From positions 106,092 through 170,091 of the forward strand of contig JANXOD010000009.1 of the NCBI GenBank assembly GCA_025353765.1: a stretch of 64,000 nucleotides of DNA, read 5' to 3'. The translations under genes were made by a program, and so were the position numbers. Of the stretch, positions 52,584 through 60,239 are shown in pieces (the first letter of the stretch is position 1; each line of letters starts with the position of its first letter). The notes below the pieces were generated by a model, which saw only the letters and a list, made by a program, of their open reading frames with translations, ran no database searches and was not told the origin of the DNA. The stretch is from Sphingobacteriales bacterium. GTDB lineage: Bacteria; Bacteroidota; Bacteroidia; Sphingobacteriales; Sphingobacteriaceae.

Positions 52584-54090
52584 ATTGAATTTCTTCTTTT
52601 AAATTTTCTGAAGCTCTTAAGGCTTGTTTATATTTAGACATTAGGAGCATATAAATGATTCCCGAAACGAAGAATCCCACAAACCAGGCATAATAATATA
52701 AGTGTGAAATCCATGTTGGCACCGCATCCTGAGCAATTGCTTTGATCTGTATTAAAAAACCAGGTATGTTTGGAATTATTCCCAACAGTAATGCGATGAT
52801 GGCGTATTTATTGAAACCCTTGCCAAAGGAATATTGTCCATTGTGTTGATAGAGATCTTTCACATTCAATTGTTGTTTGCGAATGAAATAATAATCTGTA
52901 ATCAGGATACCGCCTATAGGTCCAAGAAGGCTTGAATAAGCAATGAGCCATGTAAAAATATAACCATTCGGATCGGCAATTAGTTTCCAGGGAAAAATAA
53001 GGATCCCAATAATGCCGGTGATATAACCTCCGAGTTTGAAATTAATTTTAGCTGGAGAAATATTGGCAAAATCATTGGCAGGACTTACAATATTAGCTGC
53101 AATATTAGTAGCTAAGGTGGAAATTGTTACTGCAATCATCGCAATGCTGACTAATAATTTACTGTCGAATCTGCCTGCTAATACTAATGGGTCCCAAATA
53201 GTTTTGCCATAAATAATAACAGTAGCAGATGTTACCACAACTCCAATAAATGAAAATAGTGTCATAGCAGGAGGGAGGCCTATAATTTGTCCGTTGATTT
53301 GTGCTTTCTGACTTTTTGCATAACGAGTAAAGTCTGGAATGTTCAAAGATAGCGTTGCCCAAAAACCAACCATGCCTGTAAGGGCAGGAAAGAAGAATGT
53401 AAAGAACTCCGTACCTGTTTTAAATTTTGAGGGTTGAGATAAGATTGGCCCTAATCCTTTGCCGGCTGAAATAGCCCACAATAATAGAGCAAGAGCGGCA
53501 ATAGGTAAAAAAAATGCTTTGAATACGAGTAATTTCTTAATGCTTTCTACACCGAGGTAAACAACCAGCATATTAAGTAGCCAAAACAAAAAGAACGTAA
53601 TTGCCGGACCCGTTTGCAAACCAAATGAAGCAGGAAATAGTTGAGGCAATGTTTCTAAAGAAGGGATCCAAAGTTTTAACATTAAATATAAGGCATAACC
53701 ACCTATCCACGTTTGAATGCCAAACCAGCCGCAGGCCACAATGGCTCTGAGTATAGCGGGAATATTTGCTCCCTTTACACCGAAACTTGCCCTTGCAAAT
53801 ACCGGGAAAGGAATGCCATATTTAGCACCTGCATGTCCGTTTAATATCATTGGAATTAAAACGATGGTATTTCCGATAAAGATAGTGAGGATGGCTTGCC
53901 ACCAATTCATACCTCCCTGAATCAGTGAACTGGCGAGCATATACGTTGGGATACATAGACTCATACTGATCCATAACGCAGCATAGTTCCAGGTATTCCA
54001 ACTACGTTTATTAGATGGGATAGGAGCCAGATCCTCACTGTAAAGCGAAGACGTTTCAATTTCGAGAATATCGTTCAGGGTTTCCTTCAT
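52567..54090 (-). CDS. NCS1 family nucleobase permease
   Basis: The 507-residue membrane protein of the NCS1 type (12 predicted helices) has the early NKRSWNTWNYAALWISMSLC block at about residues 27-46 and the NPFGxP-like region GAKYGIPFPVFARASFG near 90. Members import uracil, cytosine, thiamine, allantoin or hydantoins with Na+ or H+. Between dihydropyrimidinase and transaminase genes, uracil, thymine or dihydropyrimidines are the likely substrates. It lies one base after the transaminase gene. Confidence 0.93.
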   Translation of the reverse strand: MKETLNDILEIETSSLYSEDLAPIPSNKRSWNTWNYAALWISMSLCIPTYMLASSLIQGGMNWWQAILTIFIGNTIVLIPMILNGHAGAKYGIPFPVFARASFGVKGANIPAILRAIVACGWFGIQTWIGGYALYLMLKLWIPSLETLPQLFPASFGLQTGPAITFFLFWLLNMLVVYLGVESIKKLLVFKAFFLPIAALALLLWAISAGKGLGPILSQPSKFKTGTEFFTFFFPALTGMVGFWATLSLNIPDFTRYAKSQKAQINGQIIGLPPAMTLFSFIGVVVTSATVIIYGKTIWDPLVLAGRFDSKLLVSIAMIAVTISTLATNIAANIVSPANDFANISPAKINFKLGGYITGIIGILIFPWKLIADPNGYIFTWLIAYSSLLGPIGGILITDYYFIRKQQLNVKDLYQHNGQYSFGKGFNKYAIIALLLGIIPNIPGFLIQIKAIAQDAVPTWISHLYYYAWFVGFFVSGIIYMLLMSKYKQALRASENLKEEIQYVSTN

Positions 54091-54091
54091 A

Positions 54092-55438
54092 TTATATTAC
54101 ATGCGCATCGGCAATGGAAATAGCATCTTCAATGATAGCCAATCCTTCATCTATTTGTTCTTTGGTGATGCATAAAGGTGGAGCAATGAAAATATAATTC
54201 CATCTCACAAAGGTGTACATGCCCAGTTCTTTTATTCTGGAAGCTACTTTATTCATCACGATCATTTCATCCGGTTTGGCATTGAAAGGAGCCATTGGTT
54301 CTTTGGTGTCTTTGTTTTTCACCAATTCAATACATCCCAATAAACCGGTGTTCCGGAAATCGCCGATACTTGGATGACGAGATTTCATAGCCGCTACTTT
54401 TTCATCTACGTATTTGCCCATAGCAGCGGCATTCTCAATCAGATTTTCATCTTCATAAATATGAAGAGTTTCCAATGCGGCTGCACAGCTTACCGGGTGG
54501 GCAGAATAGGTTAATCCCAATGCAAGCATCTTATCATCATAAGCAGTAGCAATTTTATCGGATACCATCAGGCAGCCAAATGGCAGATAACCACATGTCA
54601 ATCCTTTTGCCATCGCGATCATATCCGGAATTATGCCGTGATTTTCAAAACCAAACCATTTCCCTGTTCTTCCAAATCCACTCATTACTTCATCCATGAT
54701 AAGCAAAATGCTATGTTTATCACAGATAGCTCTCACTTGTTTGAGGTAACCTGCTGGATATTTTAAACAACCCGATGAACCTGATTCTCCTTCTAAGAGT
54801 ATAGCAGCGATATTACCCGGTCCTTCATACGCAATGACCTTTTCTAATTGGCTGACCGTATCTTTCAAAAGATTTTCTTCGCCATATTCCCAACGGTATG
54901 CGTATGGGATGTCAAAATGTACAAAGTTTGGTGCCTGTTGTGAATCTGCCGGTAACTTGCGTGGATCTCCACCTGCTGACATTACGCCATATGTAGATCC
55001 ATGATAAGATTGATACCGACTTAAAATTTTATGACGGCCGGTATGCATACGAGCCAATTTGATGGCATTTTCTATGGAAGTAGCACCACATAATGTAAAA
55101 AAAGCTTTGTTCAGATCGCCCGGGCATATTTCAGCTAATTTCTTACCCAATTCTCCACGAACTTTAGTCACACAACTTGGTGTGACGTAGCTTATTTCCT
55201 GCATCTGTTTTACTACAGCATCAGTTATCCGCTGGTTGCCGTGACCAATGTTCACATTCATCAATCCCGATGAAAAATCAAGATGGCGTTTGCCATCATA
55301 ATCATATAGATAAACTCCTTTGCCGTTCTTAATAGCAAGAGGTGCAACACCTTTCTGCTTGCTCCAGCTAAATAAAGTATAATCTAAATTATTCTGAATA
55401 ATTTCTTCTGATTCTGATATTGTTGCTGTTTTGTTCAT
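54092..55438 (-). CDS. Class III aminotransferase, probable beta-alanine/3-aminoisobutyrate transaminase
   Basis: The 448-residue PLP enzyme has GATSIENAIKLARMHTGRHK near 117-136, the metal/PLP region DEVMSGFGRTGKWFGFENH near 246-264, and the Schiff-base Lys in IAMAKGLTCGYLPFG near 277. It would turn beta-alanine (from uracil) or 3-aminoisobutyrate (from thymine) into malonate or methylmalonate semialdehyde. The assignment rests on its position between the permease and mmsA; class III enzymes are similar to each other. Confidence 0.9.
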   Translation of the reverse strand: MNKTATISESEEIIQNNLDYTLFSWSKQKGVAPLAIKNGKGVYLYDYDGKRHLDFSSGLMNVNIGHGNQRITDAVVKQMQEISYVTPSCVTKVRGELGKKLAEICPGDLNKAFFTLCGATSIENAIKLARMHTGRHKILSRYQSYHGSTYGVMSAGGDPRKLPADSQQAPNFVHFDIPYAYRWEYGEENLLKDTVSQLEKVIAYEGPGNIAAILLEGESGSSGCLKYPAGYLKQVRAICDKHSILLIMDEVMSGFGRTGKWFGFENHGIIPDMIAMAKGLTCGYLPFGCLMVSDKIATAYDDKMLALGLTYSAHPVSCAAALETLHIYEDENLIENAAAMGKYVDEKVAAMKSRHPSIGDFRNTGLLGCIELVKNKDTKEPMAPFNAKPDEMIVMNKVASRIKELGMYTFVRWNYIFIAPPLCITKEQIDEGLAIIEDAISIADAHVI

Positions 55439-55484
55439 GATATAATAAATATTTTTAACCCTTTCGGGGATGTCACCTCAACTC

Positions 55485-56942
55485 CTAGCTCATCCAATTA
55501 ATCCCGGCATCAGGGCTCCATTTGATGGTACTCTTTTTCAGTTTAGTCCAAAATTCAATAGAACTTTTTCCAGTGATGTCACCCACGCCAAACTTACTGT
55601 CATTCCATCCACCAAAAGAAAAGGGCTCACGCGGTACGGGCACGCCTACATTTACGCCAATCATCCCTGCACTTGCTTTATCAATGATATAACGGGCCAT
55701 ACCACCATTTTGTGTAAATACAGAAGCAGCATTCCCGTAAGGATTTGCATTCTCAATAGCTAAGGCTTCATCCACCGTTTTTGTCCTAATGATGCTGATT
55801 ACCGGTCCAAAAATTTCTTCGGTGGCTACCGCCATATCTGGTGTTACATAATCAATTACTGTAGGGCCGACATACGTGCCTTTCTCTTTTCCTGCTACTT
55901 TTGCATTTCGCCCGTCTACTAATATTTTTGCACCTTGCTTCTCGGCCTGAGTAATATATTGTTCAATCTTTTCCTGTGATTCTTTATTGATAACGGCACC
56001 CAGATTTTTGCCCGGTACAATTTTACGGGCTTCTTCACAGATCTTATCAATAATATGATCTACATTACCAACGCCTACCATGGCTGATGCCGCCATACAA
56101 CGTTGCCCGGCACAGCCACTCATGGAAGTCACCACATTTTGGGCGGTCATTGCTGGTATTGCATCAGGTAATACCATTAAATGGTTTTTTGCACCACCTA
56201 AGGCCAAACATCTTTTATAATTATGTGTGGCACGCTGGTATACAATTTTAGCCACTTTTGTTGATCCCACAAAGGAAACTGCTTCAATATCCGGGTGATC
56301 ACAAATAGCTTCCACTATTTCCACATCACCATGTACAATATTGAGTACGCCATTAGGCAGACCAGCTTCTTTTAATAGTTCTGCTAAACGGCCGGTGCTC
56401 AATGGCACTTTTTCGGATGGCTTAATGATCATGCAATTGCCCAAAGCCAAAGCGTTAGGGATGGTCCAGTTTGGAACCATGCTTGGAAAATTAAAAGGGA
56501 CAATAGAAGCAACAATGCCCAATGGTACATGTTCTGTCCGGCATTCAATACCTCTGCTTACTTCTAACAATTCACCTGTAATTAGTTGAGGTAATGAACA
56601 GGCAAATTCTGTTAATTCAATACTTTTTTCAACTTCGGCAACAGCCTCGCTATATGTTTTACCATTTTCTTCCTGAACTAATTCTGCCAGTTCTTTTAAA
56701 TTCTTTTCTAATAACGTTTTATAGCGGTAAAAAACCTGTACTCTTTCTTTAATCGGTGTTTTTGACCATTGAACAAAGGCTTTTTTAGCAGCATCAACGG
56801 CAGTATTCAAGTCGTCAGTTGAAGACATAGGAACGGATGATAATAGTGTACCATCTATAGGGGAAATCACATCTAATTTTCTGGATGTGCTGGCATTTAC
56901 AAACTGGCCATTAATAAAGTTTTGAATCTTTGGGTATTTCAT
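55485..56942 (-). CDS. mmsA: (Methyl)malonate-semialdehyde dehydrogenase (CoA-acylating)
   Basis: The 485-residue aldehyde dehydrogenase has the catalytic Cys in GCAGQRCMAASA (about residue 282), the NAD-binding SFVGSTKVAKIV near 227, and the PFNFPSMVPNWTIPNA block near 153-168 that is typical of MmsA. It lacks the general-base Glu of ordinary ALDHs, as CoA-acylating MMSDHs do. It converts malonate semialdehyde to acetyl-CoA and methylmalonate semialdehyde to propionyl-CoA. It heads the seven-gene operon, with the Lrp-type regulator divergent upstream. It ends 46 bases before the transaminase start. Confidence 0.94.
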   Translation of the reverse strand: MKYPKIQNFINGQFVNASTSRKLDVISPIDGTLLSSVPMSSTDDLNTAVDAAKKAFVQWSKTPIKERVQVFYRYKTLLEKNLKELAELVQEENGKTYSEAVAEVEKSIELTEFACSLPQLITGELLEVSRGIECRTEHVPLGIVASIVPFNFPSMVPNWTIPNALALGNCMIIKPSEKVPLSTGRLAELLKEAGLPNGVLNIVHGDVEIVEAICDHPDIEAVSFVGSTKVAKIVYQRATHNYKRCLALGGAKNHLMVLPDAIPAMTAQNVVTSMSGCAGQRCMAASAMVGVGNVDHIIDKICEEARKIVPGKNLGAVINKESQEKIEQYITQAEKQGAKILVDGRNAKVAGKEKGTYVGPTVIDYVTPDMAVATEEIFGPVISIIRTKTVDEALAIENANPYGNAASVFTQNGGMARYIIDKASAGMIGVNVGVPVPREPFSFGGWNDSKFGVGDITGKSSIEFWTKLKKSTIKWSPDAGINWMS

Positions 56943-57029
56943 TTTGGATTAAATTATTTGCTAAACTATAAATTTTGCAGAAATAACAAGAAAAAATAAA
57001 AATAATGCATTTTAATTTAAAATAAAAAA

Positions 57030-57037
57030 TATTTTTG
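57030..57037 (+). promoter_or_regulatory. Candidate -7 box of the Lrp-type regulator gene
   Basis: TATTTTTG matches TAnnTTTG. Transcription from here would begin around 57042-57046 and leave room for translation only from the TTG at 57071. This argues that the upstream TTG at 57035, inside the box, is not the start codon. Confidence 0.5.
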
Positions 57038-57070
57038 TGGGATAAAACTTCAACATATCTATCATTAACA

Positions 57071-57544
57071 TTGGAAACTAAAAGCAATATTATTCTGGAT
57101 GAGCTGGATTTTTCTATCCTATCTCATCTGCAGGGGGATGGTCGTATGTCATTTACGGTGATTGCTGATAAACTGAATGTTTCTATCGGAACGGTAAGAT
57201 CACGTTTTAATAAACTGATTACTGATGGAACGGTTAATATTGTAGGAAGAATCAACCCGGACAAGGTGGGCTTTCATGCTTATGCGCATATTGCCGTGTG
57301 TATTCGTCCAGCCCGGTTAAAAGAAGCAGTTGCTGAGAAAATTAACCAGCGAAGAGAGGTCAGTTTTTTAGCGATGACTTCAGGAGACTATGACCTGGAG
57401 GTAAACGTCATGTGTAAGGATAATGACCACTTGGTTCAGTTTGTAGATGATATATCAAATATTGAAGGTGTTTTTCAAACTAAAACTACATTATATTTTA
57501 AGGTATATAAATATGCACAGCCTGATTTGAATTTGTTGAAGTAA
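57071..57544 (+). CDS. Lrp/AsnC family transcriptional regulator
   Basis: The regulator has 157 residues from the TTG at 57071 (METKSNIILDELDFSILSHL); the alternative TTG at 57035 adds 12. An N-terminal winged HTH at about 8-60 holds LNVSIGTVRSRFNKLITDG. A C-terminal RAM ligand-binding domain covers about 70-150 (FHAYAHIAVCIRPA, SGDYDLEVNVMCKD). It diverges from mmsA with a 128-base shared regulatory gap. The layout suggests that it controls the pyrimidine degradation operon, with a beta-amino acid or related compound as effector. That is inference from position. Confidence 0.9.
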   Translation: METKSNIILDELDFSILSHLQGDGRMSFTVIADKLNVSIGTVRSRFNKLITDGTVNIVGRINPDKVGFHAYAHIAVCIRPARLKEAVAEKINQRREVSFLAMTSGDYDLEVNVMCKDNDHLVQFVDDISNIEGVFQTKTTLYFKVYKYAQPDLNLLK

Positions 57545-57577
57545 TTCTTTGAATTCTTAGCTTCCCTAATACTCTCC

Positions 57578-57600
57578 GGCTTCAGGTTCAAACTGAAGCT
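57578..57600. repeat. Small palindrome after the regulator gene
   Basis: GGCTTCAG at 57578-57585 pairs with CTGAAGCT at 57593-57600 around a GTTCAAA loop. The AGTTT/AAACT-type centre resembles the elements at 21.8 and 28.8 kb. It may also serve as a weak terminator of the regulator gene, but no T-run follows. Confidence 0.4.
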
Positions 57601-57656
57601 TAACAGATAGTTTAAGTCTTAGATTTAAAACAGAAAGTGGGCTGACTGCTTTATCG

Positions 57657-58046
57657 TTAATTCTCTCGCCGGTCAGCAACCATGCAGATAAATAAGCCCA
57701 CAGCATAAGCAAGGATGTCGTTTATGTCAAAAATTCCTGAAATAAAGTGCTTCAACTGCAGTAATTCAGAAATCAATCCAACGATAAATATGGATATCCC
57801 TGCTCGCCAAGGTGAAAGTCCAAACCAATTACCAAACAATAGGCCTGACATTGGGCGTCTATCCAATCGATTAAGTCCACGCAGCTGAATGTAAAACCAT
57901 GGAGGAAAAGTTATATCTGAAAGGTAATTACTTAGGAAACCAGCACTTATTTTATTCATGGACAAAAGAGCACCAATAATCCAGCAGAACATTAATATCC
58001 AGTAAACCATGTTCCAGTACGAAGTATTATTCGGAATTTTTTTCAA
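57657..58046 (-). CDS. VanZ-like membrane protein
   Basis: The 129-residue protein has hydrophobic segments at about residues 12-30, 70-90 and 108-122. The SELLQLKHFISGIFDINDIL block near 92-112 is the VanZ-like signature (E-x2-Q-x4-x-R/F-x-D-x-x-D). The N-terminal segments are shorter than in VanZ itself. Its role is unknown; VanZ-like proteins affect teicoplanin resistance or envelope phenotypes. It ends the leftward cassette-like cluster. Confidence 0.7.
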   Translation of the reverse strand: MKKIPNNTSYWNMVYWILMFCWIIGALLSMNKISAGFLSNYLSDITFPPWFYIQLRGLNRLDRRPMSGLLFGNWFGLSPWRAGISIFIVGLISELLQLKHFISGIFDINDILAYAVGLFICMVADRREN

Positions 58047-58080
58047 AATTGTTTGCTTTTATAAATATATTCAACCTTAA

Positions 58081-58248
58081 CTCGCCTCCATTTGGCACAA
58101 ATAAGCACTGACTTATGCATGGAGTACTTGTGCCTTTCTTTTTTATTTTTTTATGACTATTACTCAATTTATTTTAATCTAATTAGGCACAATTAGCTAT
58201 TGCCTACTTATCCTGCCCCTCATTCTTGGGCCAAATGAGATGTTAGGC
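58081..58248. other. Inverted-repeat-rich spacer with a GTTAGGC core, possible cassette boundary
   Basis: GGCACAA at 58094 and TTGTGCC at 58128-58134 frame a partly paired hairpin. A second AGGCACAATTAGCTATTGCCT hairpin lies near 58185-58205. GTTAGGC at 58242-58248 equals the attC core pattern GTTRRRY. The spacer is about 235 bases long and shows no gene. It separates the VanZ-like gene from the VOC remnant. Similar spacers mark gene cassettes in Bacteroidota from memory; integrase evidence is lacking. Confidence 0.35.
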
Positions 58249-58281
58249 GTTCGGTATTTTTCGTCAGTTACTTTTACCCGT

Positions 58282-58416
58282 TCTAGTTTGGGTCAAACTC
58301 CACCATTCACTGCACACCAAATTTGTCTGTAAGCATTCCAAAATAATTATCCCATGGACCGTAGGCCATTGGCATTTCAACTTTACCGCCCTCTGAAAAT
58401 CCGTTGAATAATGTTT
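58282..58416 (-). pseudogene. VOC/PhnB-like 3' fragment with an internal stop
   Basis: About 44 codons on the minus strand read TLFNGFSEGGKVEMPMAYGP, WDNYFGMLTDKFGVQ, then TGA, then MVEFDPN and TAG. This is the C-terminal end of a PhnB-type glyoxalase-fold protein, where the normal continuation is F-G-V-Q-W-M-V. The Trp codon TGG has become TGA. Nothing of the N-terminal 90 or so residues is present, and the fragment begins 8 bases after the DUF1801 stop. It is a deleted remnant of a gene that typically travels with ArsR/SRPBCC pairs. Confidence 0.8.
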
Positions 58417-58424
58417 ATTTTTAA

Positions 58425-58871
58425 TTATTTCATCAGCTCACCTTTTTCATTCTGAGCCTCAACGCCATATCGTATGGCCGCTTCAAGTACATCAATGTTT
58501 ATATCTTTTAGGGTTTTAAACCTGATGCAATAACCGGTCACACTTGCCTTGCCTAGTTTTTTTCCATACGTTTGGGTTAAGTATGTCTTATCCTTGATGC
58601 CGAGGATATAGACAGAGATTCCGGTTTTGTTTACGCTCAAACCAATTTGATAAAAATCTCTGGTTGTTTCATCAGCATATTTTATGGTGTGAGATCCATA
58701 TCCTATATTAGGATTAGAAACAGTTTTATTTTCACTGTTTTTACCATCCAGGAACCATAATTTACATGCTGGCATTACTTGCAGAATGATGTGTTGCAAA
58801 TCTTGCATGTCACTGCGTTTTGGTTCGGGTTGGCTGGTAATATACTTTTTGATTTGTTTTTGTACGTTCAT
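58425..58871 (-). CDS. DUF1801 domain protein
   Basis: The 148-residue protein begins MNVQKQIKKYITSQPEPKRS and contains the DUF1801 pattern (DMQDLQHIILQVMPACKLWF near 21-40 and the DGKNSENKTVSNPNIGYGSH region). The fold is YdhG/YjbR-like. No enzymatic role is known. It sits downstream of the SRPBCC gene (49-base gap) in the cluster ArsR-SRPBCC-DUF1801-VOC remnant, a combination often found together and thought to be stress or detoxification related. Confidence 0.85.
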   Translation of the reverse strand: MNVQKQIKKYITSQPEPKRSDMQDLQHIILQVMPACKLWFLDGKNSENKTVSNPNIGYGSHTIKYADETTRDFYQIGLSVNKTGISVYILGIKDKTYLTQTYGKKLGKASVTGYCIRFKTLKDINIDVLEAAIRYGVEAQNEKGELMK

Positions 58872-58920
58872 TCTTATTCCAATTCTTTGAAGTAAAATGT
58901 ATGAATATTTTGTAATCCTA

Positions 58921-59418
58921 TCATTTTTTGGATAAAGTTGCCAATAGATTTTCCAGGTTGCTCAATGACATTTTCATTCCTTGTGTAAAGCCATCAAGTA
59001 TTCTCTCTAACCTTTCAAGAGATTCATTGTAAATAGTAATGCTCACTTTTGTTGTTCCGTTTTGTTCGCTGAAAGTATGATCCCATTCAGAGCCCGGCAA
59101 TTCCGGGTTTTCATCTTTGTCTGCAAAAGCATTATACATTTTAAAGTTGGTTTTCGGAGTAATGGAAGTGTATTCCTGGATTACCCAACGCTCCTGTCCT
59201 TCAGGGCTTACCATTGCATAAAATCTTTTGCCACCAACTTTGAAATCCATGTATTTTGTTTTAGATGACCAGGGCTTAGGGGCCAACCATTGGTCAAGTA
59301 GTTCCTGTTTGGTAAAAGCATCCCAAACTAATGAAAGCTCGGCATTAAAATCCCTAGTTATGAATACCGTTTTTTTTGTTTTGTCAATGGTAAAATCAAA
59401 TTCTAAATTACTTTTCAT
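58921..59418 (-). CDS. SRPBCC (AHSA1-like) protein
   Basis: The 165-residue protein has the SRPBCC START-like fold of the AHSA1 family: [20 protein letters not shown] at about residues 19-38, [11 protein letters not shown] near 43-53, and the [16 protein letters not shown] region. A C-terminal helix ([18 protein letters not shown]) closes the ligand pocket. The ligand is unknown. Its start overlaps the end of the ArsR regulator by 11 bases, so the two are translationally coupled, the classic ArsR-SRPBCC pair. Confidence 0.9.
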   Translation of the reverse strand: MKSNLEFDFTIDKTKKTVFITRDFNAELSLVWDAFTKQELLDQWLAPKPWSSKTKYMDFKVGGKRFYAMVSPEGQERWVIQEYTSITPKTNFKMYNAFADKDENPELPGSEWDHTFSEQNGTTKVSITIYNESLERLERILDGFTQGMKMSLSNLENLLATLSKK

Positions 59419-59737
59419 TTTTTTTCTGTTTTTTAATTGTTGATAATACTTGGTCTAGTTGATTAAATCGGTTTTCCCAAATCTTTCGGTATTGTTCTAA
59501 CCATTTATCGATCTCTTTCATTTTTTCAATTTCAAGTGAGTAGTAAATTTCCCTGCCTTGTTGTTCTTGCTTCACTAATTGGCACTCTGTCAAAATCCGA
59601 AGGTGTTTTGAAACCGCTTGTCGAGTCGTGTTAAAGTTTTCGGCGATAGTATTCGGTGTCATTGCCTGTAACGCAATTAAGGCGATAATAGCCCGTCTTG
59701 TTGGGTCGGCAATAGCCTGAAATATGTCTCGCCTCAT
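59408..59737 (-). CDS. ArsR family HTH regulator
   Basis: The 109-residue winged-helix protein begins [20 protein letters not shown]. The recognition helix lies in [20 protein letters not shown] near 34-53, and the wing in [14 protein letters not shown] near 54-67. No Cys pair for metal binding is present, so it is not a metal-sensing ArsR. It heads the leftward SRPBCC cluster and likely autoregulates it. Upstream (rightward) lies the 42-bp repeat array. Confidence 0.93.
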   Translation of the reverse strand: MRRDIFQAIADPTRRAIIALIALQAMTPNTIAENFNTTRQAVSKHLRILTECQLVKQEQQGREIYYSLEIEKMKEIDKWLEQYRKIWENRFNQLDQVLSTIKKQKKNEK

Positions 59738-59932
59738 TTGTTTAATAGTTATTTAAGAAACTAATCGGTTGCAAACATATGTGCAACTATTTGGTTTCGC
59801 AAATTGTTTTATAATTATTTTTCTTTGCCTTAAATTTTTGTTTAAAATGACTAAAGAGATTAAGGTGTTATCTTTGAATTGAGCTCCAAGTAACAGCGGG
59901 AGCTTTATTTATATGACGAGTTGAGAGTTTTA

Positions 59933-60142
59933 CTGTCAAGCGAATATAAAAAAGATGCAACGCTGATACTTTTACTGTCAAGCGAATATAAAAAAGATAC
60001 AACGTTGATACTTTTAGATGCAAGCGAGTATAAAAAAGATGCAACGTTGATACTTTTACACTCAAGCGAATATAAAAAAGATGTAACGTTGATACTTTTA
60101 GATGCAAGCGAATATAAAAAAGATGCTCCGTTGCATCTTTTT
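59933..60142. repeat. Tandem 42-bp repeat array (five units, locus C)
   Basis: Units start at 59933, 59975, 60017, 60059 and 60101. Each has the shape (N)4CAAGCGAATATAAAAAAGAT, then GCAACGTTGATACTTTTA. Identity between units is above 80 percent by eye, with the first four bases (CTGT, CTGT, GATG, CACT, GATG) the most variable part. Each unit has an A-tract and a T-tract whose centres are 21 bases apart, so tracts recur every two helical turns. The last unit ends differently and forms a hairpin. Confidence 0.93.
60117..60142 (-). terminator. Hairpin at the end of the 42-bp array, possible terminator
   Basis: AAAAAGATGC / GCATCTTTTT pair over 10 bases around a TCCGTT loop. Both strands carry a T-run next to a GC-containing stem. 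It lies about 98 bases after the M1 peptidase stop on the minus strand and could end that transcript. Confidence 0.5.
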
Positions 60143-60239
60143 ATATCAAATTAGTTAGGAAGCGATATTGATAAAAAATGCAGATCCATTGTAAAAGCAA
60201 ATACAAGCCATTGAATTCTGCTGCTATTTCCTCTTTATA

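Larger units (their letters stand above)
59738..60239. other. 502-base intergenic region dominated by a 42-bp tandem array
   Basis: No gene is convincing here. Both strands are open over the array because the 42-base period is divisible by three, giving 14-residue low-complexity peptides (SSEYKKDATLILLL on the plus strand). The region also contains the promoter of the ArsR gene and the hairpin at 60117-60142. Confidence 0.7.

Noticed and set aside
55470..55763. 97-codon plus-strand frame opposite mmsA
   Set aside because: It is the antisense shadow of a well-supported gene and has no independent evidence.
59933..60142. CRISPR array
   Set aside because: The 42-bp units are contiguous with no unique spacers, and no cas genes are nearby.
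59921..60154. Repeat peptide frames on both strands of the 42-bp array
   Set aside because: The frames stay open only because the period is a multiple of three. No signal, domain or start context supports translation.
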